Shown piece after piece: positions 1-14,749 of a stretch of 64,000 nucleotides of DNA; position 1 is the stretch's first letter; each line of letters opens with the position of its first letter. The translations under genes were made by a program, and so were the position numbers. The DNA comes from Lepturacanthus savala (Eukaryota > Chordata > Actinopteri > Scombriformes > Trichiuridae). The stretch is from assembly GCA_030544235.1 (NCBI GenBank), contig CM060470.1:20710356-20774355 (forward strand), in the 5' to 3' direction. The notes under the pieces were generated by a model. It searched no databases. It had not been told where the DNA came from and worked only from the letters and a program-made list of their open reading frames with translations.

Positions 1-70
<70 letters not shown>
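1..70. repeat. (GT)n microsatellite
   Basis: One interruption (gtgcgt, ~43); continues beyond the window edge. Confidence 0.95.
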
Positions 71-75
<5 letters not shown>

Positions 76-1014
76 ACAGTACGTCCGATACATCACATCT
101 CTTTAGCTTCTGAAATAATACAGTGGTTGTGACCTTAATGAATATCACTCGTACTGCAAAACATTACATGCGTGTGCGCACACATACACACACACGCATG
201 CACACACACACACACCTTGGTTCTTTCCTCATGAAAAGGTTTGCTAATGTTAAAAATGCAATAACACCATCTGTTTTGTTGGTATCTGACCTTTTTAATC
301 AGATCAGAAGCAGCCAGACGTGTCACCAACGGCTATAAAACACCTCTTCTCTTCTTAAAATTCTGCTCCTTCTCCTTCTTTGATAAAAATCCAGTGATGA
401 AGGTCAGACAACCCGTTGAATTCCAAATAAACATCCAAGCAGTGAGGCAGTCGGTGCAGCTTTATTTCTATTTTTAACTTTGCCTCAGACACCTGAATTT
501 TTTTTTCCACGTTTTGTACAAACAAACAAACTAAAATGAAAAAAACAGGACACTACACTGTTTCCTGTATCCACTTCCCGCTACGCCTCAGAAGACTGTC
601 AGGTTTAAAATAAGAAATAATTCTTAATGTCTTACCTGATTAAGTAAATAAAATAAATACATTTCTCAAGGATGAATAGGCATCAATTCCTGCAGGAAGC
701 TTCAGACCCAGCAAAAAAAAAAAAAAAACAGCTCCTGGACCCTGATCTCTACATGTTTCATGATGTGAGATGATGTGGGAGTTTAAGGCCAAATTCTCTC
801 CAGTTAACTTGTTTGAACTGGCAGCATCAGATAAACAACAACAGCTGGCAGTAAACAGCTGCTCCAGGTTTTTCAGTCTGAGCTGCTGCTGATTGTCAGC
901 GGCTGATAAAACCAACATGTCCTGTATGAACATTTACAACTGTTGTTCGGGTTCATGTGTGTGAAACATCCTGAGGACAGAAAACAGAATCATGTTTCCA
1001 CTACAACTGAAGTA

Positions 1015-1460
1015 GAGCTGCAACAATTAGTCAATTAATCAATTAGTTATCAACCATTACATTAATCAACAACTATTTTGATAATACATTATTCGATTAG
1101 AGCCATTTTTAGGTAGAAAATGTTAAAATTCTTTGGTTCCAGCATCTGAAATTCGATCATTCTTTAGTCTTATATAATAGTAAACTGAGGGCGTCCAGGT
1201 ACACCAGCTTCCTCCCACAGTCCAAAAACCTGCTGAGGCTAATTGGAGACTCTAAATTGTCCATAGGTGTGAGTGTGTAAGTGAATGGTGTGTGTGCCCC
1301 ACGACTGGCTGGCGACCATCTGGGGTGTATCCCTGCGTCTCGCCTGTTCTGGGATTGGCTCCAGCAGACCCCTGGGACCCTAATGAGGAATAAGCAGGTA
1401 TAGAAGATGGATGAATGAATAGTAAACTGATGATCATAGATGTTTGGTTCATAAGTTTAT
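1015..1460 (+). repeat. AT-rich dispersed element, copy 1 (split by SINE)
   Basis: Opens with agctgcaacaattagtcaat, then the aattctttggttccagcat and tagtaaactgatgatc segments that define the family. Ends of fuller copies (TAGGGCTGCAA and GCAGCCCTA) are inverted, suggesting a MITE. Confidence 0.6.
1189..1417 (+). mobile_element. 5'-truncated SINE of the same family, nested insertion
   Basis: It matches the body of the SINE at 24575 from the ctt-cctcccacagtccaaaa block to the tail but lacks the tRNA-like head. It is bounded by a perfect 13-bp duplication, AATAGTAAACTGA (1176-1188 and 1418-1430). It sits inside a copy of the AT-rich dispersed element. Confidence 0.85.
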
Positions 1461-1522
1461 TCCTATGTCACTGCATTATTGTTCATATATCTCTTGGTAT
1501 TGGCAAATATATGAAAAAAAAA

Positions 1523-1524
<2 letters not shown>

Positions 1525-1590
<66 letters not shown>

Positions 1591-1612
1591 TATATACACA
1601 TATGTGTGTGTG
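1525..1612. repeat. (AT)n microsatellite with AC/GT end
   Basis: About 55 bp of AT dinucleotides, then mixed acacac/tatata. Confidence 0.95.
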
Positions 1613-2624
1613 ATTTGATTTAAATGCCTTGTTTAACTGTTTAAAAACTACGAAATGTGAATCTGCTCTCGCTTCTATTTCCTTTAAAACGCAAACTTTA
1701 GAGGAGTTGATCTTCTGAGTGTTTGATACTGTGAACACAAACACAAACACACACACACACAGCGGTGTGAAGCTTCCTGTGTTATCAATAACACTGTCCC
1801 TCTGATTGCAAACAGGAAGTGGCATCAGTCGTGAGACAGAGGTTGGTCAGGGTGTTGTCTGTGTGGGACCTTTGACTTGAAAAACCTCACACTTACTCAC
1901 TTCTAATTTATTTTAGCTTTTATTAGATTTAAAACCTTACCAGATTCTTTTCAAATTTTCTCCCATTTTAATCTAATATAAATGCAAATTTGCAAGCTGC
2001 TACTCTCCCTGCTCTGAATTTCCTTTTATAACACAAATAGATTCACTCACCACTGTTTAATCTTGTGGTGGAAATGTGGAAGCGTAGAAACGACTAGAAA
2101 CAACGAGTGAATGAAAACAAATCCTCTTTGTCTCTGAAAGATGCTGGAAGCAGCAGAGGTGACACCATGACCCCTTAGTGGTGTTCTGGTATTTTTCTTT
2201 TCTTTTATGAATTCATAAATATTATCGGATACTTTCCATAATTAGATTTGAAGCTTCTGTTTGAGAATTTACAGTAGTTGTTCTATATAACATTTAAATC
2301 TGCCAAAAATGAAGTTCAGTGAATAGCACTTAAATAAATTAACAACCCAGTGTTTCCTATATAATCTGTGGCTCCTAAACCTACACAGACGCACCTGCAC
2401 CATGACTCCTTCTCCCCCCAACAGCTTCCTGAACTTTCACCTTTCTTTACTGAATTGGCACAATGTGCATTCTTCAACATCAGTGCAAATATGCCGGATT
2501 TGGCACAAATGATAAAATTCAGCCATAGTTCCAAGGCTGGAACCTACACAACATAAACACAGAAAATAGTAAAACCTCACAGCAACAATCATAAACTAAA
2601 CGTGAAATACAACAGACGTAGGTG

Positions 2625-2890
2625 TAAAATGTTCATCATTGTTTCCCAAAGCTTAAGATTCAACCCAAAATCATTTTTTTTCCAGACCAACAGTTCACAA
2701 CCCAAATATCATCGATTTACTATTATAGAAGACTAAAGAAACCAGAAAATAATCAGATTTGAGAAGCTGGAACCAGAAAATTTTGACATTTTTTCTTAAG
2801 ACTGTCTCAAATCCATTAATCAATTATCAAAATAGATGGTGATTAATGTAATAGTTTGCTTCTAATCAATTAATCATAGGAGCTGTACTA
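2625..2890 (-). repeat. AT-rich dispersed element, copy 2
   Basis: Reverse orientation; ccagaccaacagttcacaac, tttactattatagaagac and gagaagctggaaccag are present. Confidence 0.6.
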
Positions 2891-4007
2891 TAAAAACAGA
2901 TAAATCTACACTCAATCAGAAAGGTTGATTGAAGTGAGAGACTTTCTCTTTTTCTTATTTTATTTTGTAGAAATACGGACATATGTGCCTTTACTTCCAT
3001 GTCATTCACTGCAGTTAGTTAAATGATCACATTGTTAAACAAAGCAAAAACAACAGTGATATACGTAGGTTCCAGTCTTCAAATCCATAAAATAATCAAA
3101 TCAAACTCTAAGCAGCAATTATCAGAATAATGTCCACCATGAATATCTCTGAGATGATTTTCCATCATGTTTTAATGTTGCATTTTTACTTATTTTATTT
3201 TTATTAATTAGAGGCTTAAATTGTAATGATATCATTCAGTTCTTCATGCGTTGTGTCTGATTCCCAGGAAGAAGAGATAAGGAGGAGGCGGAGTTTGTTC
3301 AGTAAATGGACGTGTGGCGGCCTACAAGGAAACAGGAAGTGCTGTAATTGTGGCTTTTGTTATGATACCATCTTCTTAAAGTATGCAGCTTATTTTCCAG
3401 CCAATTTTCCCTGACATGTGTTCACCACGTGACCAAGACTGACATGAAACTAGGACCTGTTCATCCAGACCTGACAAGCTGCCTGCGATTACGAGCTGGT
3501 TTAGTCGTTTCCATGACAACAGGAGTAATGTGGTTATTAATGACACGATGACTGTGTGACTGCAGAATGATGTACAAAGACCTGTACTGTACAAACACTC
3601 AGACACTGAGGAGGAGTCTGATGCTGAGCAGCCGCTCACTGATTAGCACACAACTGTCATCTGACAGGAGGAGGAGGGGCCTTTAATTTAGGAAATTTAG
3701 AGTTTAATCACTCTGTTATTTGTACTGATGTCAATTAACACATTAACCTTAGTGAATTAAACTGAACACAGAGGAACAATAAAATATAACAAACAGCTGG
3801 CGCTTTGTCTGGAAACACAGACTCTGTCTGATGCAGAGACCCCACTCATTGTTGACTTTCTAATCCTGATGATTCAAATATAAATATTGAAGAGTCAAAT
3901 CATCTGTGTCTGGACTGAGATACACTGTGTGTGTGCTGCAGCTGCATCCTCCAGTCCTGCAGGAAAAAGGCGAGACTCCTCCCTGTAGTATAGTAATGAC
4001 AGGGTTT

Positions 4008-4012
<5 letters not shown>

Positions 4013-4042
<30 letters not shown>
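4013..4042. repeat. (AC)n microsatellite
   Basis: About 15 perfect repeats. Confidence 0.95.
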
Positions 4043-4045
<3 letters not shown>

Positions 4046-4202
4046 GTTAACACCTTTTTACTGTGGTTCATTGTCATAATGAAACTGGGGTTAAATGACA
4101 CATGATGTGTTTAGAAAACACAGATGAAACTGAAGAGGTGAGAGATGATGAGAAATAAAAAGGAAATGAAGAGGTAGGGATTATACAGCTGCAGAGGCTC
4201 TG

Positions 4203-4444
<242 letters not shown>

Positions 4445-5999
4445 GATGGAATACAGACAGAGCCCAACTTACGAACACAACAGGTTTCAAGAGGCTGTTC
4501 GTAATCTGAATTGTTCAAAAGTCTTTAAATATAAAATTTCAATCTATAATTGCCATTTGAGGTAAATTAAATGTCACTACTACTCTAAATAATTGAAAAT
4601 AAAGTACTATTCCCTATGACCCTAAGAAGGTACGAACCAGTCACCAACATCCCGTCTTTCAAGCTTCGACAGAGCAGCAGCAACATAAAATACTTTATAC
4701 AACATCTGCTCCTGAAAGCACCAAATGTTTTCATGAAAAAAAGAGAATCCAGGAAATGACTTTCCAATTATTTTACTGTAATTACACCTCTGTACGACAA
4801 GAAAAGGAGCTTCAGGATTTGCTGAGTCAGCGTTTAAATGTAGGAACAGAAGTGAAAGAAAGAAAAGAAAAAAGAGAAAGAAGAAAGAAAATGCACAAAA
4901 GGAAAGAATAAAAGATTCTTCCCGCATGGATGCAGAGTCACACGTGTGTGTGTGATGCTTTATGATGCTGTGTGTGTGTGTTTCATGTTTATCTTGGGGG
5001 AAAAAATGCATATTTGATATCGGTCCAAGTGTCTCCAGATTTAAACATAGATGCGTGTGTGTGTGTGTGTGTGTAAGAATGTCTCATCCTCCCACAGGAA
5101 TCTTTAATGACCTATTTCTCAACCAACGTCCATCTGCTGCCACCTCACACACACACACACACAAACTCAACCATGCACCCATTTGAACATATCAGATTTG
5201 TGTTATACGGTCTTTTTATGAGAGTAAAGCATGCACGCACCCCAGATTGTTGTTTTTTTGCACTACTGGAACATTCCTCATTCACCAGAAGATTTATATG
5301 AACCGGGAAAATTATTCAGGTCGACTGAAGATGCACAACATCACATGCCGACACGTTCTGTAAATTCACTTCAAACACGACTGGTCTTCTCAGAATCTCA
5401 ACATGTTCGGATTTGTTTCAAACAACAAATTAATCAAAGATGAAAATATCCACTATATCAGAAAAAAACAGATATTTATTGTGGTATAAAAAATACAGTG
5501 ATTGAAAGACTTTCTCTAACTTTAATGCTGTACAATTGGTTTCTGGAACCTTTCTCCTATGGTTGCGAACAGAGACTTGATTGGCTTCACATTGGTCTTT
5601 GTTGACACTATTCTGCATCCAAACCTGGTCTAAACTCTTTCCACATCAGATATTTGTGCTTCATTGTGTTTCTATGAAAGTCTCAGACTCTCACACACAC
5701 TCCAGCCTGATTAAAACCGTCCTGATCACATTAGATCACATTTCTGTTTTCTACAGATCAGTCTGGAGACTAATCTCTCTCTTCAAATGCTCCCAGTGGG
5801 TGGGACGACTTCAGCCAATCAGCAGAGGAAGTTGATGAATCCAGAGCTTCAACAGTTAGTCTAGACAGAGAAATCATTAAATTATATCTAGATACAATCA
5901 GGATATGAGAAGCATTTTAAAAACATATTTCTTCTAACATTAAATAAATAGGTCAGTGCAGAACTGATGTTGGGATGTTTGAACTGTTGTTCACATCTG

Positions 6000-6215
6000 A
6001 TTATTTTCTTGTTTCTTTAGTCTTCTTTAATAGTAAACTGATGATCTTTGGGTGGTGGATGCTTGATCTGAACCAAAAAAATACATTTTAGGTTGAATCT
6101 TCACCTTTGGGAAACAGTGATCAATGTTTGATACCATTTTATGAACCAAATCATTAATTGAAAAATCATTTCAAGAATTAATAGATTATTCTGCAGAATC
6201 AGAATAGTGGTAAGT
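6000..6215 (+). repeat. AT-rich dispersed element, copy 3 (partial)
   Basis: Contains tagtaaactgatgatctttg, acattttaggttgaatcttc and ttgggaaacagtgatcaa. Confidence 0.6.
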
Positions 6216-7268
6216 AGCAGCACTAGGTTAAAGGAAAGTGAGCTGAACAAACAAATGTTCAGTTTTATTCCTGTATCCCTGTGTTATTTGTTCATGTATA
6301 TCTAGGTATTTGCCAAATATATGAAAAATGCTTAAAAATGTTTAGCATTTTGAGATCAAAATGATTTATAATCGCTTTTTAATCTTCCTGTAAAACAATT
6401 TTAAATGACTCGTTCTGCACTCCCCTTCAAATAAATGTACAATTTCTTACAATCCAGTATCAAACTACAAAAACTATCAAAATAATCGTTAGTTGCTGCT
6501 CTAGTTGGATCAAGCTTTTGCAAAATCCAGTCAGAAGATCGTCAAATTGTCTTTATATCTGAGAAACTCAAACTGTTTTTGTTGTTTTTATTATGGTCAT
6601 TGAGTCTATAGCTACACTTGTGGTCGTTTACTCCACTAACATTAACGTTTCTGATTGGCTGGTTACACTAACAGTTCAGGTGCAGGTTTGCTGTGAATAA
6701 ACAGAATCTGCCTGTGACTCACTCAGGTTCCTGAGTGATTTTTCCTTTTGCAGCAGGCAGCAAAATAATTACAACATGACGTGTCTGAGTTAATTTGCCG
6801 GGAAGATTCTGAAATGATGCAACATGTGATGAAAGATGCGGCTTTACACAACATCAGCAAGTTATCAGTTGTTTTTGTTTTTTTGTTTTTTTTAAGATAA
6901 ATCAGGACTTGTATGTTTCGTCTTCTCCTCTCCCTCCTGTGTTAGATTTGTCTGAATCTTTGCGTTTTGTTCTGCAGAAAAAACTCGTACATAACAGCGA
7001 GTAGTTCAAGTGAGCGTCCGCCCACACGGCTTCACTCAGGTCATGTGCATGACAAACACAGCCGAGGGGTCTGTTGCTTTTTTAGACAAAAAACAAATGC
7101 AAAAGAAAACAAATCTTTGTGTTTGGTTCATTGTTGAATGTTTACTCGTGACACAGGAGAACAACGATGAGTCCTGCTGCTGCTGCTGCCTCCTCGCTGT
7201 CCCACTTTCCTCCTCGCTGGAAGGAAAAGTAGGACGAGACAAGAAGATCAGTCTGGTTCTTTATCATC

Positions 7269-7269
<1 letters not shown>

Positions 7270-7300
<31 letters not shown>

Positions 7301-7376
7301 GGCGCACACACACACAGCTTTGGCAGAGCTTTCAACAGAGATATGGAGCAGTCAGCAGTGGGGGGGGGGGGGGGGT
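7270..7376. repeat. (AC)n array and poly(G) run
   Basis: AC repeats at 7270-7315, interrupted once, then a G run at ~7361-7375. Confidence 0.9.
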
Positions 7377-8854
7377 CTCATCTCGTCCCTTTCGTTCACC
7401 ACCGTACATATGTTTCCCCAAATAAGGTCACATGGGTCCATCGAAGGGCAGAGACTCTGGCTCTATATCATTTCCCTTCCCACTCCCCTCATTTCCTGTC
7501 CTTGAATAAAGAAAAATCACCCAGAGTCTGTTCCAGAAACTCATTCCAAATTAGATCCGAATCCCACGTCGGCTCCCAGGTACCTGAGAAGAAAAGCTGA
7601 GTTTCGGTTCCGTTTATCGGCTCCTAAAAGACACATAAATCTTAATTTTTGCAAATAAAGGCTGGATAATGTCTGAGAGGACGTGGCTACCTGCCTGGAC
7701 ATTTTTACTCATCTGCCAGGACTTGTCTGTCTCCGTCACGCAGCAGAGAAACAGCCTGTGTTGGATGTGAGCTGTGATTGGTCTTATGTAACTGAGAAGC
7801 TATCGGCCCAAAAATTAGAAATTTAGCAATTGTGCTGATATGTTGATTGATGTGAACCGTTTCATTTCAATAAATGAATAAATAAATAAATGGGAAGGGA
7901 AGATGTGTGATTCACCAAGAGCAGTTTGACAGTCACTCATGTTTCTTGCAGGATTTGATTTATTTCTGGCTCATCTGCACTTCATTTGTTTCCTTGAATA
8001 TTTTCTAGTGCAGATTTTCTTCTTGTTTCAAGAGCATAAAAACATCTGCTTGTTCTGTGGGGTTTATTAATGAATAACAGAGAACAACAGTTATTTTAAA
8101 GATTGTTTCAGTAGACATGGAGCATATTTTCTTATATGTATTTATTTAGTTCAGATAAGTTCAAAAGAATATTTTTCACTGACAATTCTTTTCAAATGTC
8201 ATTTTCTGACAGTAACATGCTGCACTGTGCGGCCCCAGTTTATCAGCTGTATCAGCTGGTTTCCATCTGCTCACACAAACACAAAAGCTGCGATGTGTGT
8301 GTGTGTCCATGTGTGTGTGTAATGTCTCTGTCTGTCTGACCCAGTGACCAGCAGACAGTCATGGATTAGCTCTACAGTGGATTTAGAGTTAGAGGGTTAG
8401 GGTGATTATTATGAAGGGATCACACAGATAGATATTGATTTCTAAACAGAAAATCTGTTTACAGAGAGGAAAAGTCAGAACATGAACAGAATCGAAGCCT
8501 GAAGCGTAAATGAAAGAGAATGAAATAGAAAAACTCATTTAAATTGATAAACTGGCATGAAAACTGGAATAAACAGGGACAGTGTTAGTGTTGGATTAAA
8601 TAGAGTCAAATTTAACACAAAGTAGTAAGAAACAGGAAAGTGTTAACCCGGGCAGAGAAAACACTCCCAGATGTTGTAGTAAAGACGAGTGAAGAACAGA
8701 GAGAAAAAGACGGAGGGAAAAAACATCACATTTAAAAATAGAAAGAAAAACGAAGGAGAGGAACAGAGGAAAAAACCTGGCAGGCACAGACCTTAACAGG
8801 ATTAGACCAAGAGGGGGAATTTCCTCAAACTGGCAACCCACCAGGCGCACTGTC

Positions 8855-8857
<3 letters not shown>

Positions 8858-8899
<42 letters not shown>
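8858..8899. repeat. (AC)n microsatellite
   Basis: About 20 perfect repeats. Confidence 0.95.
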
Positions 8900-8900
<1 letters not shown>

Positions 8901-9439
8901 TATCATCAAATACAACAAGACCCCCACCACTGACCCACATCTTTCTCTGCTGTCAGCATATCACTAACCTGTGTGTGTGGGCACTGTCATAGCCGCTGGG
9001 GATGTGGCACGATCACAAAACAACCCCCCACCCACATCTCACTCACTCTCTCACTCACACGATTCAAAATAATCAAAATTCAAATATGATTTGTTGTACA
9101 GACGTGAAGTAAAGAATGTATTTTCTCTGTCTTAATCCTGTGTGTCTGTTTCATTGTTTATGTTCAACAAAACTGATCAAAATCCCTGTTTTCTTTCTCT
9201 TATAGTCCTATAAAAATTTTAAATGCTTGAAGACTCGTCAGCTGCTGTCAACATTAACAAAAGTTCATCTAATCAGCTCTGTTATTATCATTTTAAAATA
9301 ACAGCATAGCTAAAGGCTAAACTCCACCCATTTCCTTGCAGTTCAATCAAATGTGAGACATTGATTTAAATTCCTCTAAAAACTGTTCAAAACTCAAATA
9401 ATGTTTCACACAATATAGTCTAACTTCTATTTCATGAGG

Positions 9440-9560
9440 CCTTTAAGATGCAAAATTTGTATATTAATCACCAACTATTTTGACAATTGATTCATATTTT
9501 ATTTAAGTATTTTTTTAAGAGAAAATGTCAGAATTCTCTGATTGCAGCTTCTCATGTGAA
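9440..9560 (+). repeat. AT-rich dispersed element, copy 4 (partial)
   Basis: 5' half only: caactattttgacaattga and gaaaatgtcagaattctctg. Confidence 0.45.
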
Positions 9561-9861
9561 TATTTACCAGTTCCTCACATGTTTAAGATGCTGATAATGT
9601 TCATTTGCATGATGTCACCTTCCTTTACCCTAGTCATTAATATATAACAACAGGAACCAGCTACGCATTTGTTTACAAGGTTTGTCAACACTTCCTGTGT
9701 TTCAAAATAAAATCATTTTCTTAAATTCTACGACCAACAGACCAATGAAACCTTCTCATGGCTAATGTTTGGTCAGTTATCAGAGGGAAAGTCCTACAAA
9801 ACAGGACATCTTCATCAAAACTACTGATCCTCCACAGGGCAACGTTTCCTAGCAACATATG

Positions 9862-9895
<34 letters not shown>

Positions 9896-9971
9896 GGTAA
9901 ATTGGTGAATTAGTTATGGATGCGCTTATATGTGCATGTGAAGCACCCCAAAATGATTTGAGGATTTAAAA

Positions 9972-10096
<125 letters not shown>

Positions 10097-10994
10097 GAAT
10101 TTGCCCTACATTTGGCTGGATGAGAATCTCCTCTTAATTCAGAGATCTGGCATCTTTCAGGACTCAAACTGTACATTTCAGATTTAGAAACACTGCAGCC
10201 GCAGGAAAAAAGGAGACGAGAAGAAAGATTCTGGTTTGGTTCCACAGCAGCTGCTGCTGCTCAAATCACAGTATGTACACACAGAGGACCCATTCCTCAA
10301 AATAGCTCATTTCTTGTTTTAACTATTTTTAGATCATTTTATATTCCCTTAAAGCTGCAGTGTGGAACTTTTGTCTTCCTCTTCTGGCAGTGAGGATGAT
10401 TGCAGCTATGTTTGTGATCTGGACAGAAAGGACCAGACTGCTCTGCTGCACTCTGAGTTTCTCTGAGTGTTTATATCAGGGTTTTTATAGCGTTTATAGT
10501 TAAGGCAGCCGCCTCTACAGCAAATGCCCCCAGCTCGCCTACGCCCCTCTGAGGAAAAAAGAAAAAACATTCCACATCTCTGCATGCATAGTTGTGTAAT
10601 GTCTCTCAAAAATAACACACTAAGACATTAGTGGGCTTCAGCTGCTACTTTATTCTTCATGCTAACATCGGCTATTGTGGCCGTAGCCAACACCAAAACA
10701 ACAAATTTCATCAGAAAAGTTCCTGAGTGCTGCGTCTTTTCTTCTTTCAGAGGAGAACCACACTCTGCAGTGTCTTACTCCAAGGTGCATTCACATTCAC
10801 CCTCAGGAAATCCCAGCACTATCACCACACGAAACTGAATATGGCCCTAAACTCATTTATAAACAGTGTTCTTGTTGTTTATTTGGACACAAATAAAATT
10901 ATTGAACATTATCAGCTTTGTTATTTACTCATAGCCCCGGTCACCTCCTCATCCAACAAGTTTTCTACAGAAAACACTGCATATTAACAACAGA

Positions 10995-11176
10995 ACTTTA
11001 ACTAATGATTATTTTAAGAGTCAATTCATTTATCCGTTATTGAAATGATTGATTGATTAGTTGTTTGGTTCATATTTTGTTAAGATCAACCCAAAGATCA
11101 TCAGTTTTCTATTATAGAAGACTAAAGAGAGCAGAAAATAACGATCGATTAATCAACTATATGTTGCAGCTCTAAT
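10995..11176 (-). repeat. AT-rich dispersed element, copy 5 (partial)
   Basis: Contains aaagatcatcagttttctat, tatagaagactaaagag and a final gttgcagctcta. Confidence 0.55.
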
Positions 11177-12104
11177 TAACAAACAACTGTTGTACGGATG
11201 AAGAAAACAATTCTGCATACTCCTCAGTGTTAGCAGAGGTTCAAGCAGTCAGATGTTGACCTATTCATCTATTTAAATAATTTTTGGATTTAAAAAAAAA
11301 AATGGTAGGAACACCTTGTTTTTAGAGTAAAAACTGCATGTGACAGGCGTCAGTAGAGGAGAGGTCAACACGAACGTCTGGTCTGAGAATGTGTTTGTAT
11401 TTTCTGCTCCAAAGAGCAGCTTCAGATTTGCTGTGATCTTTGCTCAGAGCAGCAGAGGAGAAATGGAGAAAAGACTCCACAGACCTAATTTAGGCACAAA
11501 CAGCAGATAGGACTTCAGCACTCCCCTCACCGCTGCAGTGACGCACAACTGGAGGCAGCGTTCCTTAGGAAGTGGATGGATATAAACAGAGAAACATGCT
11601 GTAATGTGTGACATCATCTCCATGGATTCAGAGTGTGGAGCGATGCGACGGCCCTAAATCCATCTAAGCCACCGGTGTCAGGTATCAGAAGAAACAAGAA
11701 CTTCCTGTTGGAGTCTGATCGAGTGTCGGAGAAAAGTCACGACCTCCGCTGAGGTACAAAGATCCTCGATCAACAGAGCACCACTCTCTCTGCAGAAAAG
11801 TGAACCGAACACATGGGGGGAGGGGTGGGGGGTTCTGACTGAGCTGATCATTCGTCATTTATATTGACAGAAAAAAACGGGCAACAGAAGTTCACTCTTG
11901 ACCACAGAAACAAAAATGAAAATACAATAATCTGAATTCGAGATTCAGATTATATCACAGACTTCCTCAGCAAAAACATTTAAATACTTTGAAAGATTTC
12001 ATATTGATTATTGGCATAACTCCTATAACCAATTCCAACTATTGCAGGCTGCAGTTTGCATATTTACACTCGATTCACCAGCAGTCAAGCATAAAACCTT
12101 AATA

Positions 12105-12465
12105 ACTAACGACTATTTTAATAGTGTATTAATCAATCAATGAAACAATTAATCGATTAGTTGTTTGGTTCATTAAATTATGTAAAATGTTGATCACTGT
12201 GTCCCAAAGCTGAAGATTCAACCTAAAAAAAAAACGTTTTTTGTTCAGGCCATCAGTCCACAACCCAAAGATCATCAGTTTACTATTATAAAGACTAAAA
12301 AAAGCAGAAAATGATCAGATTTGGGAAGCTGGAACTAGAGAATATAGACATTTTCTAATTAAAAATTAATAAAATCAATGAATCGATTATCAAAATATGT
12401 AATTTATTTTAATGTAAACAGTTAGCAACTAATCGATCAATCAACTCATTTTTGCAGCTCTAATA
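12105..12465 (-). repeat. AT-rich dispersed element, copy 6 (near full length)
   Basis: Contains ctgaagattcaacctaaa, aaagatcatcagtttacta and gaagctggaactagagaat, ending in tttgcagctcta. Confidence 0.6.
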
Positions 12466-13061
12466 TATATAGATTGAAACTGCGTCCTGAGTCTGACGAC
12501 CAGATATTGTTTTAATTATTTGCTTTACCAGTCAGAAAAACTGTGTTTTTATCCTGTAATCAACTGACCAATGAAAATAATGTTCACACTCCTCTGTGAC
12601 CTTAAATATAAAAGGAGTGGCAGTGTTTCTGAGAACAAATACTCGGAGCTTGTGAGCTGGTATTTAGGACGTTGAAGTAATGTTTTATAGGATGAAGTAC
12701 TGACAGCAGCGACTCAGGGTTGGTCCTCGTTTCCCCGACAGGAAAAGTTGGGAGCTGCAGCCTCCTGGAAACAATGAGGTGGGAGCGGTCACTTCCTGTT
12801 TCTGTGAGAGCAGCAACGACTCTGACGTCACGGCTTCATCTCAGTGTTTCGCTGTGGAATCACAGCACTGACGCCTTCAGGTGAGACACAGCTGCACCAG
12901 ATGAAACTCATCAGTGAGAGAAACAAAACCTCTAGAACAGCGTTTCACCACCTTAGAGTTGCTGTTTTTAAGGGCTCGCCAATCAAAAAAAAAAGTTCTA
13001 TATTTCCATTGCATAGTTTTCATCACTTTCCCTGTGATTTGATATCTCTAACAAGATGTTT

Positions 13062-13436
13062 GTAGGGCTGCAATAATTAGTCAATTAATTAATTAGTTGC
13101 CATCTGTTACATTAAATTTGATAATCAATCAACTGATTTTAGTCATTTTAAAGAAGTGAAGAAGAAATGTTCTAATTCTCTGGTGCCAGCTTCTCAAATT
13201 TGATTATTTTCTGGTTTCTTTAGTCTGAAAATAATTGTGTGTTGTATTCAACAAGAAAAAATAGAATTTATTAGTTTATTGACACTGTCAACAGCATCTA
13301 CTAGAGATAGATATTAGAGTTACTACAATTTATCAATTATTTGATTAGTTGCCAACTATTTAGAGAATTGATTAATTTGATTTGAGTCATTTGAGTCAAG
13401 AACAAAATGTCCAAATTCTCTTCTATAATAGTAAAC
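13062..13436 (+). repeat. AT-rich dispersed element, copies 7 and 8 in tandem
   Basis: The first begins tagggctgcaataattagtc at 13063 and runs to ~13225. A second partial copy (caatttatcaattatttgat, 13325-13436) follows in the same orientation and stops just before a (GT)n array. Confidence 0.55.
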
Positions 13437-13489
13437 CTGCTGCATTTCATGTCTGTTAAGGTACTTGACCATAGAGTACCCACATAAAT

Positions 13490-13490
<1 letters not shown>

Positions 13491-13575
<85 letters not shown>

Positions 13576-13577
13576 GG
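13491..13577. repeat. (GT)n microsatellite
   Basis: About 37 repeats, ending in gggt units. Confidence 0.95.
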
Positions 13578-13680
13578 TGTCGCTGCTGTCATCGTGATCA
13601 GGTGTGGCGGGAACACTGAGCGGATAGACCCTCCTCTAACCCAATATCACATCACATTCTTGGGAATCCACAGCTTCCTG

Positions 13681-13820
<140 letters not shown>

Positions 13821-14715
13821 AAATGAAAGGGAAGGAAGAGCAGGGGGGTTATGGGAAGTCAGGGTGGTAAATTCTGGGAGGTGAATAACGCCTCAGGCAC
13901 AATATCACAATCTGCATCCATCCATCCAAACACTGTACTAACTTCATCGTTAAGGTCCTGAATCACTGCTGCATTCACTGACTTTTACAATATTATTAGA
14001 CCAAACACTATAAAATAATACAATCCTTTATAGTGTTTTATATTTGTGATTCTGTCATCGTCAGATCATCCTATTGTCACTCTGAGATCTGCAATATCCA
14101 ATATCAACTTCATCACATCAGGCTGCAAAACTACACTGAAAAAACTGGACTCAAAAACTAAACAGCAGTAAAAGAAGAAAAGGTTAAATTAGTAAATCAC
14201 AAGTAAAAACACAGTCCAAACTATAGACTGTATAGATATTAATATTATTCATAGCATCTGTGATATCACACTTTCATCTCTCACAGTGATCATAACTAAA
14301 TGGAATTAAACGTAATTAAACAGGGAAGTTGTATTAAAATTCACCCCTGTACAGTTTTTACAAACAGGAAATTATTTAGAATCAAGTTTATTTCTGCTGT
14401 AACATGAGGGTCTATGGGGCCTGTAGCCTGATGTGGACTCTAGTGGAACTGCTGTCTATGTCTCTTCAGCATTATTATAATTTTTCAGCTCTTAATAAAT
14501 ACTCCTTTAGAAGCAGAATCTGCTGTAAATTCTACTGCAGGTCTATTTTTATCTTGATTTTTTTAATATGAAGAAGAATTTTTAAAATCCTGCAGATGGA
14601 TATGAAGTGAAGCACAAACATGTAACGTTATGTAATCTCTGAAAACACACAAACACACTTAGGGGATGCTGTTTCTATCAATACGACTTAAACCCACGTA
14701 CAGTATAAAGCTGAG

Positions 14716-14717
<2 letters not shown>

Positions 14718-14749
<32 letters not shown>
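14718..14749. repeat. (GT)n microsatellite
   Basis: About 15 repeats. Confidence 0.9.
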
